DNA of 64,000 nt, from assembly GCA_005223185.1 (NCBI GenBank), contig NJBN01000009.1, positions 1 to 64,000 on the forward strand. The letters run 5' to 3'. Shown piece by piece: positions 51,454-62,100 of this stretch (positions within the stretch are counted from its first letter, which is position 1; the number at the start of each line of letters is the position of its first letter). A program made the translations under genes and the position numbers. Under the pieces are notes generated by a model. The model was given only the letters and a program-made list of their open reading frames with translations, was not told where the DNA came from and did no database searches. The DNA comes from a candidate division LCP-89 bacterium B3_LCP. Lineage in GTDB: Bacteria; Electryoneota; B3-LCP.

Positions 51454-52266
51454 GTGGAAGAGGTACTTCTCCAATTAGCCAGGAGACTTCAGAATAAATA
51501 CTATGGGAAGTATCGAGGTTTTGTGGTCGATAACGATGACCCGGAACAGTTGGGTAGAGTTCGACTATTGATACCGTCAGTCCTGGGTGAGACAGAGACG
51601 GGATGGGCGTTGCCCTGCCTCCCTTTCGGTGGTCTGGAAGATCAGGGTTTTTTCGCCGTTCCGGGAGTAGATGCACAAGTATGGGTGGAATTCGAGGAAG
51701 GCAACATTAACGCACCTATATGGGTAGGAGTTTTCTGGCAGAACAGTGGTGAAATCCCCTCAGAAGGAGCCCTGAATCCGCCCACTACCACGGTGATTAA
51801 AACCTCTTCAGGGCACACTTTTCATTTCGATGATGAGGAGAATGCAGAAAAGATCTGTCTCATTCATAAATCAGGAGCGGAATTATGCATCGACGAGAAT
51901 GGCACTGTAGTACTGAAAGATGCGCAGAAAAACGCCCTGACTCTGGATGCTGACGGGACCACGATCACTTTAGAAGATGCCAATGGAAATACCTTATCGA
52001 CAAGCTCTACCGGTATGACCCTGCAAGATTGCAACGGTAATAAGATAGATATGACTACTTCAGGGATCACCATCAAGGCACAGGAGATTACGGTCGAAGG
52101 AACGCAAGTTCTGTTGGCTGGTGCGGGTGGAGAACCGGTAATTAAAGGTCAGAGTTTCCTGACTCTTTTTGCAACTCATATTCATCCAACCGGCGTGGGT
52201 CCATCAGGCCCGCCGGTTCCTCAAGGTGAGATGAGCACCTTATCAATGAAGACGATGACAACCTAA
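51454..52266 (+). CDS. eCIS spike protein (VgrG/gp5-like)
   Basis: 270 residues starting at a GTG after a perfect AAGGAGGT site. An OB-fold (YRGFVVDNDDPEQLGRVRLLIPSVLGETETGWALPCLPFGG, VDAQVWVEFEEGNINAPIWVGVFW) is followed by short repeated strands (DENGTVVLKDAQKNALTLDADGTTITLEDANGNTLS) that form the triple-stranded spike and the usual ending THIHPTGVGPSGPPVPQ. This is the membrane-piercing tip. No separate PAAR protein follows. Confidence 0.92.
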   Translation: MEEVLLQLARRLQNKYYGKYRGFVVDNDDPEQLGRVRLLIPSVLGETETGWALPCLPFGGLEDQGFFAVPGVDAQVWVEFEEGNINAPIWVGVFWQNSGEIPSEGALNPPTTTVIKTSSGHTFHFDDEENAEKICLIHKSGAELCIDENGTVVLKDAQKNALTLDADGTTITLEDANGNTLSTSSTGMTLQDCNGNKIDMTTSGITIKAQEITVEGTQVLLAGAGGEPVIKGQSFLTLFATHIHPTGVGPSGPPVPQGEMSTLSMKTMTT

Positions 52267-52277
52267 AGGGGCATTTA

Positions 52278-52667
52278 ATGTCTGCGAATAATAACCGCAA
52301 CCTGGCCAATCCTGAATATCTTGCCTTTCCATTTCGAATTGACGAGGATGGAGGTGAGAAATGCGATCGGGCTGCGCATGTTCGTCAGCAAATAGAGCAG
52401 GTGTTATATACCAATCCTTACGAAAGAATCTTTCGCCCTGAATTCGGTGTCGGTCTAAAGAAATTGGTGTTCGAGCCAAACTCATCGGCACTCGCTGAAA
52501 TAACCAAAAAGCGATTACAATCATCTTTAGCCGAAGCCCTTAAGGGCGAGGTCGATCCAAAAACCATTGTGGTGGATGTGAACCCTGATGAGGAAAAACT
52601 AATCATTAGTGTTTCATACACATTGGCAACAATTGGAACGACGGAACAACACGAGTTTTTAATTTAA
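52278..52667 (+). CDS. eCIS baseplate wedge protein (gp25-like)
   Basis: 129 residues with the gp25/TssE-like core: LAFPFRIDEDGG, VRQQIEQVLYTNPYERIFRPEFGVGLKKLVFEPNSSALAEITKKRLQSSLAEALKG, and a final VSYTLATIGTTEQHEFLI. The protein starts sheath polymerisation from the baseplate. AGGGG precedes the ATG. Confidence 0.93.
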   Translation: MSANNNRNLANPEYLAFPFRIDEDGGEKCDRAAHVRQQIEQVLYTNPYERIFRPEFGVGLKKLVFEPNSSALAEITKKRLQSSLAEALKGEVDPKTIVVDVNPDEEKLIISVSYTLATIGTTEQHEFLI

Positions 52668-52683
52668 CAGTCAGATATAACTT

Positions 52684-53874
52684 ATGGCACAAGCGCCCAA
52701 ATCTACACTTAAATTCGAAGGCGGTTGCCCGGATTGCGGCGTTCGGGAGGTAGCGTTACCACCAGCACTTCCCCAAGTCGGTGATGACTTCGATTGGATG
52801 ACGCGAGACTTTGATAGTTTTCGCCGTTTTATGCTTGAAGACCTGGCAGCAAGATTTCCCGAAAGAACCCGCTGGACTCCCGGGGATATGGAAGTGGTCA
52901 TCATAGAAGTCATGGCTGCCGTCCTGGACCAGATTTCTGACATGGCTGACCGGGTGGCTGCTGAAGCTTATCTGGAAACCGCTCGTAATCCTAACTCCGT
53001 AAGGCGTCTTCTGCAGATGATTGGCTATGATGCTGCCCTGTTAGCCGATCTAAAAGATGACGATTCTTCCTTAAGTAATAGCAAAACAAAAGAAGAGAAA
53101 CTTGAGGCTCTCTGGCGACAAAATCCCACACTGATGGAAGAAGCCAGAAAAAAGGGCCCGCGACTGATAAAAACTCAGAAACGCATGGTAACCATAGAGG
53201 ATTATGCTCAGCAATTGGAAGAACATCCCCTGGTATTGTGCGCTAACGCATCCAGCCACTGGAGTGGAAGTTGGACAACTCTGAAGGCTGCCGTAATCTG
53301 CTGGGGTGAAGATAATTATTTGGATGAATATTCAAATAAGTTAACCGAGCCTACGGAAGATCTGCAGAAGGAAGTTACTGAATTTCATAAGGAACGAAAT
53401 ATAACCACCCCTGATTGGAATAGTGACACTTTGCCCACGATTCGCACCATTCTCCGGCCCTACATTGAAGGTTACCGGATGGTCGCACAGGAGGTCATTC
53501 TTATCGATGCCGTTCCTGTTGGAATCCAGATGTCAATTAGCGTTTTCATCAATGTGGATTATTATCAATCGGAAGTAAAACATGCAGTGGAACAGGCGTT
53601 GGGAACCGGACCGGAAGGTTTCTTCAAACCGGGACGGTTAGCTTTCGGTGAAGATTTGCACACCAGTGACATATATGAGAAACTGATGTCGTTGAATGGG
53701 ATTGAAAATGTTTGTCTTAACCGTTTCAAGAGGTTTGGAAATCAATACTTAGATCAATCCCGTACGGGAACCATAAAATTAGACGGTTTAGAAGTAGCTG
53801 TTTGCGACAACAATCCACAAAAACCCGAACGTGGTTTCTATCAACTGTTGCTGGAAGGGGGACGAAGAGGATGA
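52684..53874 (+). CDS. eCIS baseplate protein, J/gp6-like (first copy)
   Basis: 396 residues. FDWMTRDFDSFRRFMLEDLAARFPERTRWTPGDMEVVIIEVMAAVLDQISDMADRVAAEAYLETARNP at the N-terminus and RMVTIEDYAQQLEEHPLVLCANA with the later EVILIDAVPVGIQMSISVFINVDYYQSEVKHAVEQAL are the baseplate J features. It carries a Cys pair near the N-terminus (CPDCG at about 15-19). Overlaps the much larger second J-like gene by ATGA; together they probably form the wedge. Confidence 0.88.
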   Translation: MAQAPKSTLKFEGGCPDCGVREVALPPALPQVGDDFDWMTRDFDSFRRFMLEDLAARFPERTRWTPGDMEVVIIEVMAAVLDQISDMADRVAAEAYLETARNPNSVRRLLQMIGYDAALLADLKDDDSSLSNSKTKEEKLEALWRQNPTLMEEARKKGPRLIKTQKRMVTIEDYAQQLEEHPLVLCANASSHWSGSWTTLKAAVICWGEDNYLDEYSNKLTEPTEDLQKEVTEFHKERNITTPDWNSDTLPTIRTILRPYIEGYRMVAQEVILIDAVPVGIQMSISVFINVDYYQSEVKHAVEQALGTGPEGFFKPGRLAFGEDLHTSDIYEKLMSLNGIENVCLNRFKRFGNQYLDQSRTGTIKLDGLEVAVCDNNPQKPERGFYQLLLEGGRRG

Positions 53875-56800
53875 GTGAACGCTTCGATCTCACACGCTGG
53901 AATCGCGCCGGTTTGAGCCGCTTTCGATATTTAAACGGCAATGCGGTAACCCACCTTGAGGATCTACGTAAGGCATTTCTGGCTGTTGCGAAGTTCGCTG
54001 ATTGGGACGTACTTTCAGCCATCGAACCGGTAGAAGTCGTATCTCCGAACAGCGATGAGGGTGAAATCGCAGCCGCATCTGCCCCCAGGTGGCTGAATAG
54101 TAACCAGGTGCCCTCTGGTGAGACTGGAAAAAGCGAGACAGAATCTGAGAAGATTGAGCGTCTTTTAGAAAATTACAACCGCGAACGGGAAGATTGGGCT
54201 TGGGAAATCTCCAGGGCGTTCGCGCGGGCCTGTCACGTTTTAACTGAGCATGTTGATTGTTACGCCAATGAAGGATTCTTAGGCACTGCTACCCAGTGGG
54301 ATAACGTCCGGCGCTTAGTAGAGATGATAGACTATCATCCGGCTCCACCAGCATCAGCTTCTACACCACTTATTATCAAAGCAAAAGAAGGACTAAGCGG
54401 TACTATCGAAGCTGGTTTTCAGGCTAAGTACGCGCCTTCCGATGGCAGTGAACCGCTGATCTTTGAGACTCTGGATGATCTGGAGGTGGATTCCCAAATC
54501 AACGAAATCCGCCCTCTGAATTATAACCGCAATCAGGATACGCAAAGCGGTAAATCGTTCATTGTCGATGAGGTTATCGAAGACCTCGTCATCGGTGAGC
54601 CACTGGTTCTGGAGGATGAGAATAACGGGAATCTATTTGCACGGATAGTCACCGGTTTTAGTACAGAGGACACCGGGACGAGAATTACACTTGACCAAAC
54701 GTTACCCGAACCCGAAGCTGATGATTCCTTAACTAAAGGCTACATGAAAATCCATGCAATACCGAAAGACCGTCTCACCTTATTGGGACCAGCAGAAGAG
54801 GGCAACGTACAGCAACTTGACACTCTTCACCTGACAACAGAGCCAGAGGAATTACTGCCTGAAATGGTTGTATATATCAGTGATGGTAATAATCACTATT
54901 ACAGATTTATTTCCTCGCTTACACAAAACTGTATAGAATTGAGTAACACAATAAGTGACCTCTATCTGAGTAAAGCCCAGGTCGGGCTACCGGTTCTTAT
55001 ATCTGCCACCAAGGTTACGGACGGTGGAAGTGGTGTTAATTTGATTCAACCAATTGTCGAAAATATGGGCCAAGTCATTGAGGTTGGTGAGAACGTCGGA
55101 GCTGTATATAAAACGTCTTCCGCAAACATCAGCCTAAGCAGCAAGGGTAGTGAGAGCGGCAACATTGAGAATATGGGATTTAGTGTAGAGAACCTTCAAG
55201 CCGCCAAAGCTGGTGAGTCCGTTGAAGTTAAATCCAAAGTGCCTAATACAGGAAGAGACATAACTTTTCAGGTTGGTGAAGACGGCAGCGTTCAATATAA
55301 AGTAGCTGGAGATTGGGAACGTTTGGCAGGAAAGAAAATTGCTATTGCTATGGAGAAGAATAATCCAATTAGTTTTGATTTAATTTCAGTCGATTATCAT
55401 GAATGTGTCGAAAATGAATACGATTCTCTCCGTGGTTATACTGTGTTTAAGATCGCTGATAATTCTAATTTGAACCCTGATCAGGACTTCTTAGTCCCCC
55501 CTGCAAATGACGGTGAGTGGAAAACCGATACGTTCCTCGAGAGAGATGACAATACCAATACTATTCCTTCCGGGATAACCACCGAGGAACCCCAGAAGAC
55601 CTCTGCAGGAGACATTGCCGTAATCGTTCGCAATGGTGGATACGCCTGGGCACGTCTGGAGTCTGTTTCCCTGAATGCGGAGGATGAAGAAGCTAGTCTG
55701 ACGGCTGAAAGTGGCAGAGAGGAGTATTGGAAGGAGTATCCGAATAAAAATAGTGAGCGTAGATTCTACCTGACTGAAACCACCGTATTCGGGCATTTTT
55801 CTAAGGAGCTTCGTATTCACGATTGGCAAGTCAACAACCTATCGCTAACAGGCACGGACGTTTCCACCGAAACTGTTCCTGACTGTTTGGATAAGGGCAG
55901 GCGAGTTATCGTCGTCAATGAAGACAATAGCGATTTAACATTGGACACGACCGTAGCCGATATCCAGAATGATAATGATACTGATACTGTGATTTTGAGT
56001 GATCCGCTTCCTTCTGGTTTTACCTACGGAAATACTGTCCTGCGCGGAAATGTCGTAACGTGCGGACACGGTGAATCCAAGGGTGAGAAAGTGCTTGGCA
56101 GCGGTGATGCAACTCGGTCGAACCAGAGTTTCCTGTTTAAGGAAGAGGGCGTGTCCTTCACTGCTGATGCAACCCAACTTTCCGGTGTGCGAGCCGCCAT
56201 AGATGTTCAAGTTAACGGGGAGACCTGGGAACAGGTTGGAAATCTGAATTACTCCGAACCAACGGACAAACAATATACTATTCGCATGGCTGAAGATGGT
56301 TACCTGCTGATAGGTTTCGGAGATGGCCGAAAGGGCAGGCGCCTACCCACAGGAACCAACAATGTCAGGCTCACCTACAGAAAGGGGGCCGGCCTAAGTG
56401 GGAACATAAGCGCGGGCGGTATCACAAAACCGGCAAAACCGAATAGACTGGTGGATACTATTCAACAACCCTTCGCGGCGACAGGTGGCAATGATATGGA
56501 GGGGGTCGAGTCGCTACGTGAGAATGCTCCTGCCACCCTGCTAACACTGGAACGTGCAGTTTCCCTGACGGACTACAGCAATTTAGCTAACAGCCACAGC
56601 AGTGTCTGGCAGGCGAAAGCCTTTTCTCTTCCGACTGGTCTGGGCCGCAATGAGATAATTGAGGTAGTGGTTGTTCCTGCCAATGGGGGTTTGTTGGGCG
56701 ATCTGAAAGAAACTCTTCGAAGTTATATCGCAGAATACTCATTGCCGAACGTCACCATATTAGTGGAAGATTATGAATCTATCAGTTTCTCTCTGGACGT

Positions 56801-57536
56801 GATTCTGAACGTCAACACAACCGGCTATGACCCGGAAGAGGTTGTTGTAGCAGTAAAAGCAGCTCTGGAAGATGAATTCTCACTGAAAAATCGCAAACTG
56901 GGGCAGGCGGTTTACCTAAGTGAAGTGTACAAAATTGTCGAAGCTACTGCAGGGGTTGAGAATTCCAGAGCCGAACTTAACGAAGATCCGGACGCCCTGA
57001 AAATCCCCACGAATAACACGAATAACAAAAGAGCTGTGCAGATAATCGGCGAGTGCATTGTTACTTATGTTAGCTCTACAACCCAGACTAGCACCGGATT
57101 ATCAGGACCAGGACCAACTTCACCACCGAGCGTTGTTCTATCCATCGGCGCGAGAGATCCCTCAATCATCCAGGGGATTGGCACGAAATACCAAAGCATT
57201 CTTGCCAGTCAGGGGGTAAGAACAATCGAAGGTTTGGCTAAACTCGATCCGGAGATTAGCATAGCAGGTATCGCCAGTACGAGACGTTGGTGGTTTAGCA
57301 CCCGTGCCAGGATCATTCTGGAGTCTGAATTTGACAGCTCGCAGTTATACGCTCTTCAGAACTATTCCGTAATGGCTATATTACAAAGCCCAACCAGCGA
57401 TCTATACAATTCCACAGGCCTCTCTACCGATGTAATCAGCGAGACGAAATCAAGTCTAAGGCGTTTGCAGAGTATTATCGATGACGAGGTTCTCGAACAG
57501 GTTACGTTGAGAGAATTATCAAAATCATCGCGTTAA
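53871..57536 (+). CDS. eCIS baseplate protein J-like (second copy) with C-terminal HhH-like domain
   Basis: 1221 residues from the ATG at 53871, in the ATGA overlap. The N-terminus (RLVEMIDYHPAPPASA) and the later baseplate J block (TYRKGAGLSGNISAGGITKPAKPNRL, NDMEGVESLRENAPATLLTLERAVSLTDYSNLA, GRNEIIEVVVVPANGG) are clear. A large insertion of beta-rich sequence lies between them. After a Ser/Pro linker, residues about 1088-1165 read IIQGIGTKYQSILASQGVRTIEGLAKLDPE and look like helix-hairpin-helix repeats of the DUF4332 kind, not part of ordinary J proteins. Confidence 0.85.
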   Translation: MSERFDLTRWNRAGLSRFRYLNGNAVTHLEDLRKAFLAVAKFADWDVLSAIEPVEVVSPNSDEGEIAAASAPRWLNSNQVPSGETGKSETESEKIERLLENYNREREDWAWEISRAFARACHVLTEHVDCYANEGFLGTATQWDNVRRLVEMIDYHPAPPASASTPLIIKAKEGLSGTIEAGFQAKYAPSDGSEPLIFETLDDLEVDSQINEIRPLNYNRNQDTQSGKSFIVDEVIEDLVIGEPLVLEDENNGNLFARIVTGFSTEDTGTRITLDQTLPEPEADDSLTKGYMKIHAIPKDRLTLLGPAEEGNVQQLDTLHLTTEPEELLPEMVVYISDGNNHYYRFISSLTQNCIELSNTISDLYLSKAQVGLPVLISATKVTDGGSGVNLIQPIVENMGQVIEVGENVGAVYKTSSANISLSSKGSESGNIENMGFSVENLQAAKAGESVEVKSKVPNTGRDITFQVGEDGSVQYKVAGDWERLAGKKIAIAMEKNNPISFDLISVDYHECVENEYDSLRGYTVFKIADNSNLNPDQDFLVPPANDGEWKTDTFLERDDNTNTIPSGITTEEPQKTSAGDIAVIVRNGGYAWARLESVSLNAEDEEASLTAESGREEYWKEYPNKNSERRFYLTETTVFGHFSKELRIHDWQVNNLSLTGTDVSTETVPDCLDKGRRVIVVNEDNSDLTLDTTVADIQNDNDTDTVILSDPLPSGFTYGNTVLRGNVVTCGHGESKGEKVLGSGDATRSNQSFLFKEEGVSFTADATQLSGVRAAIDVQVNGETWEQVGNLNYSEPTDKQYTIRMAEDGYLLIGFGDGRKGRRLPTGTNNVRLTYRKGAGLSGNISAGGITKPAKPNRLVDTIQQPFAATGGNDMEGVESLRENAPATLLTLERAVSLTDYSNLANSHSSVWQAKAFSLPTGLGRNEIIEVVVVPANGGLLGDLKETLRSYIAEYSLPNVTILVEDYESISFSLDVILNVNTTGYDPEEVVVAVKAALEDEFSLKNRKLGQAVYLSEVYKIVEATAGVENSRAELNEDPDALKIPTNNTNNKRAVQIIGECIVTYVSSTTQTSTGLSGPGPTSPPSVVLSIGARDPSIIQGIGTKYQSILASQGVRTIEGLAKLDPEISIAGIASTRRWWFSTRARIILESEFDSSQLYALQNYSVMAILQSPTSDLYNSTGLSTDVISETKSSLRRLQSIIDDEVLEQVTLRELSKSSR

Positions 57537-57558
57537 TTATCAATTCCAGGAGTACCCT

Positions 57559-59154
57559 TTGAGTACAGAGCCGGAAAAGAAGGAGAAGATATTTCACCCC
57601 AAGATCGGGGATCAACTATTCCAGTTGCTACCCGAGGTGTATAGAACCCGAGATAACTCGACCGAGGATGCACCGGGTGATTTAGGTAGATATCTAGATG
57701 CTTGCGGTGAACTTTTAGACTCGATCTATTATACCCTGGATCAGCGGTTGGCGGATTCATTCCCCGATGTTCCTGAAAAAGGATTGACCTGCCAAACCTG
57801 GCTTCTCCCTTACATGGCGCAGCTCCTGGATGCCAGGTTGACCTCCCCCGATGCGGACGGGAAACGCACAGAAGTGGCAAACGCCATTTTGTGGCGGCAG
57901 AGTAAGGGCACTTTTCCGTGCATCGAAAAGGTTGCCGAAGCAGTGGGGCGGCTTGACATTGAACCTCAGGAAGGTTGGAAACGGGTGGCTACCACAGCGC
58001 GGATCGGAATGCCATTACTGCGCTCGGAAGCATTGGGAATTCCGGAGGATTTCGATAATCCTTCATATATGGCTCATCCTAACTTCGCATCCCGGCATCC
58101 CGGCTTGCCTTCGGTGACCATTGATTTTCGCAGGCCCTCCCATGCAATTCAGGTCGGTGAAGGTAAAGAGATCGCCAACCGTGAAGCGGTCACCAAGGAA
58201 ACCAAATTAAAAGTCAAGGACATATTCTGGTATCAATGCCATACGCATGTGTATCCCTGCTATCCTGGAACTTACGAAGACGTATCCAGACGAACTGTAG
58301 ATGTTCGTACACCTTCGTGGAAACATGGTCATTATCACCCCAAGAGGTTACTGCTTTATGAACCGATTCCCGCAGGCTTTTTTGAATTTGGGGAAATCTA
58401 TCCTGCAAAAAATATGGTGATAACAGAATCCACCACCTTAGAGAATGCGGTCATCAAAGGTAAGATAACAGTTAAAAACGGAACTCTGACCCTGAAACGC
58501 TGTGCGGTTCGTGAGATAGAATATAGCTCGAATTGGCAGAACAAAGGTGCTAAGGAACCGATATTCATTGCTGAAGACAGTCTGATCGGTTCCACAACTG
58601 CGAATATACCAGGGTTGGTGCTGATGGAGTACTGCACGGTATTGGATAATTTTGACTGCAATTACATTCGTGCAAGCGACTGTATTTTTAAGGGAGAACT
58701 TAACGTTTCGGGGAAGATACTTGCTATAATAGATGAAAAGGGTATAAACAGATCAAACTGCGTCCGTTTTTCGAGGATTCCACAGGATACCTTTATACCG
58801 GGAATGGATGTCCATCCAGAATCCTTTGATACGAACACTCACGAGCCGCCTATGTTTTATAAGACGATGGAATTCGAGAACAACGCCACATCCTATCATC
58901 CAATCGCCTTTGGTGATCCGGGGTGCGGGGTGCTGCACCCATCGACGCCGGATTCCATTAGGTTTGGCGCCGAAGATGGCGGAGAGATGGGCGCTTATCA
59001 TTACAAACAGTATTGTCTGCGGGAAGCTGCTATATTGGATAAATTAAAGGATTTCCTGCCGGTTGGAATAGAAGCGGCTTTAATTCCCGATCACCGCCTA
59101 AACGAAAAGCCTTTATCCTGCGAAGATAAACCAGGAACCGAATCGACGGAGTAA
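57559..59154 (+). CDS. eCIS baseplate protein, tail-protein-I/gp7-like, with beta-helix tail
   Basis: 531 residues from a TTG start, seven or so bases after AGGAG. The N-terminal 190 residues (LFQLLPEVYRTRDNSTEDAPGDLGRYLDACGELLDSIYYTLDQRL and WLLPYMAQLLDARL, ANAILWRQSKGTFPCIEKVAEAVG) match the phage tail protein I family that completes the wedge. Residues about 270-390 form a short beta-helix-like stretch (MVITESTTLENAVIKGKITVKNGTLTLKRCAVREI). The C-terminal part contains HPSTPDSIRFGAEDGGEMGAYHYKQYCLREAAI, seen in similar eCIS proteins. Confidence 0.8.
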   Translation: MSTEPEKKEKIFHPKIGDQLFQLLPEVYRTRDNSTEDAPGDLGRYLDACGELLDSIYYTLDQRLADSFPDVPEKGLTCQTWLLPYMAQLLDARLTSPDADGKRTEVANAILWRQSKGTFPCIEKVAEAVGRLDIEPQEGWKRVATTARIGMPLLRSEALGIPEDFDNPSYMAHPNFASRHPGLPSVTIDFRRPSHAIQVGEGKEIANREAVTKETKLKVKDIFWYQCHTHVYPCYPGTYEDVSRRTVDVRTPSWKHGHYHPKRLLLYEPIPAGFFEFGEIYPAKNMVITESTTLENAVIKGKITVKNGTLTLKRCAVREIEYSSNWQNKGAKEPIFIAEDSLIGSTTANIPGLVLMEYCTVLDNFDCNYIRASDCIFKGELNVSGKILAIIDEKGINRSNCVRFSRIPQDTFIPGMDVHPESFDTNTHEPPMFYKTMEFENNATSYHPIAFGDPGCGVLHPSTPDSIRFGAEDGGEMGAYHYKQYCLREAAILDKLKDFLPVGIEAALIPDHRLNEKPLSCEDKPGTESTE

Positions 59155-59157
59155 GTC

Positions 59158-62100
59158 ATGAAAACGCAAATATCACGGGATAGTTACAGCAAGAAAGACC
59201 GTTATTCAGGCGTGTACCAGCAACAAGGACGCATGCTCACCGATGCGGACTGGAACGAGTCCATCGAAGTCTTCAAGGGGCTTCTACAGGAAGCCTTGAA
59301 AGACGTCATAGGTGATGGTGCGCCGCGGTCAAATGCACTCACCATTGAACAATCATCTGGTCTTAAAAAGAAAATCTATATCAAACCTGGTGATCTCTAT
59401 GTGGATGGTCTGCGTGCTGAACTTGCTGAACTTTCGGATGGGTCAAATATAGCCCTCAATGGACAAGATGATCTCCCCCTCGATGAACAGTGTTATCTCC
59501 CCACCGGTAGCAATTTCACAAATCCCACAAACTGTATTATCTATGCGGACGTCTGGGATCGTTCGATAACGTCCTTGGAAGACACTGACCTGCGTGATCC
59601 AGGCCTTCACGGAGCGGATACCTGTACCCGTACTCAGCGCATGTTACAGATCAAATGGTGTCCGGACACTATCGACCCGGAAAATCCTGATGAGATGGTT
59701 AGAAAAGGAGATGCAGCGCTAACCCTCGAGTTGAGGTCCAACGAACCCTCTGCTGATGTCTGCAATCCCTGTTCGCAGTTACTCGAATCCGAGATTGGCG
59801 ATGTGGGCAACTACCTGTTCCGTTTGGAAGTGCATGATATAGAGGTTGATGAAACATCTGGCAATCCGACCAAACTTACCCTGAAGTGGTCATCTGAAAA
59901 CGGTGCTGAAAGCTACGAAGCCAAGAGTGAATCCGAGATGCCGCCGGGATTTGTTAACAGCTTTTCCGACGACGGCAGTTATGTGTATGAATTCTTCAGC
60001 GATACCAGTGAAAAGCACTTAGGCGTACATAAAGCGACTGAGTATAAGCCGATACGGGGTGCAATTAAAGAGAGCTACGATCCAAAAAGTGAACCATACG
60101 TCCGCCGCTGGGATGGCTATTGCATTCTCACATATTCCGGGGGGGAGTGGTCGCTGGAAAAAACCAAAGTATTGGGCAAGAATAAGTACAAGGGAACGGA
60201 TTCGAACAAAAGATTAGAAGAGAAAGCTACCCTAAAAGATAAACAACTCGGCGACGTCGTTATCAATAACGACATCGTCATACAGCTTGAAGCGTTGCAA
60301 TTGACATTAACCTTGAAAGATAATAACTTTGTCGCTGGAGACTACTGGTTGGCGCCAGTACGCGCTGAAGTTGAATATCTCGACGATTTTCTTTTAATCA
60401 ATGCAAAGCCGATTGGAATCGATCATCACTATCTCACTCTCGCAAGCGTGGATAACAATGGAGATGTAACTCAGTACGGTGACATGAATGATAAAAATCA
60501 CCGCCGTCAAAATTTCCCACCTCTGACTGATCTCAATGCTGAGGAAATTGGATATACCACTGATTGTAGTAATGACTTATTCGATTCTACAGACGATAAT
60601 GTTGCGAAGGCACTAAACAGACTTTGTCAAATTGCGGCAGAGCACATAGGCTTTTCCAATCCATGTCCAAAAAAAATAGGAATATTCAAGGGCGAAGAGA
60701 TTGGTAACGTGGAAGACGCTTTGAATCTCTTGTGCCACCTGGCGGCTTCACATGTTAAATACACGCCCGGCGGTTGTATAAACAAAGTCGGAGAAGATGA
60801 GGAATTATATTATGGCATGGTAGAAAATACGGTGCAAGAAGCGCTGGATAAAATATGCGAGATTACAGCGAAACACATTACTTATGATCCGAGTTGTGCC
60901 TTTCTGAGGGATCAGAAGAATCCTAAGATTGAAACAGTTCATGAAGCTCTCGAAGCGCTTTGCAACCGACCTACTGGCGGCAGCGGTGGGTGTAGAGTAA
61001 CTGTGGGAAAAAAGGAAGAAGGAGCTGAGTTTGAGACACTAGATGAAGCGTTATCGTCTTGTTTGAGTCCCCAAATTAAAGACGTCTGCATTTGTCTTCT
61101 TCCCGGAAATCATAAGCCTCCATCTCAAGGAATACTTACAGAATTCAAAGGAAATAATTCGGAAGTCTCGAAGGGATTAAACATCAGTATAATAGGCTGC
61201 GGTCCAGGGTCTCGAATTGGCCTTGGGGATCAATCCCTTGAGTTCTCTCAGTTTAATTCTCTAACGTTTAAGGATTTCGAGTTTAATAGTTCAGAGAATG
61301 GCGGAGCACAATTATTTTTCGATAGTTGTACTAATGTGAATCTCTCTTCAATTAATTATGAAGGACATGTTGGCGATAAATCATCGCTGGTGAAGATAGG
61401 CGATGCAGAACGTATCCAGCTATTAGGAAACAAGTTCGAAGCCCGACGCTCCGATAGTCCGGAAAATCCTGCGGAGGTCTTCGAGTTTAATCCGGGGTAT
61501 TCCGAATTGTTCCGCTTGTCTTCAAGGAATGAATTTCTCAAGGAGGTTCCTGAAGTAGCGCGAGAAATGAGCAGCCGTTTCTCTAAGGGGGGTGAAGTTA
61601 CAAAAGCTCGCAATTCCATAACCAACAGCAGGAATGCCATAGTAGCAAATCAACAGACAACTCACAAGGAACAAGTAAGTTACGATAGGCTCTTAGGTGT
61701 AATATCAGCGGCTGAAACGATGGAACCTGAAATGGCAACAGCAGTTTACGCTGACATCTTAGTGCAGATATACGATTTTGCGCGTGAAGCAGCCCTTGAA
61801 TGCTCACTGTCACTGATGGATGCAAATGCTCAGACCATAATAAAGAATAATATCTTCAAAGGAGCTATTAGTCTATATGGTGAGCCGCCTGATAGCAGCG
61901 TTACTATAAATCTTGACGATGAAATCCTCGGCAGCCAGCTTTTTAACCAGACGCTTAACCTGGCGACCTCAGATGTTGATTTACACTTCTGCAACAATGA
62001 AGTTATCAAATTTATCCTCGGTGCGCGTTATGCTGAGAGCCTTGCTGGAGCTCTAAAAGGAAAAGGTTCTACAATATCGGACTCAATACCGACGCTTTTT

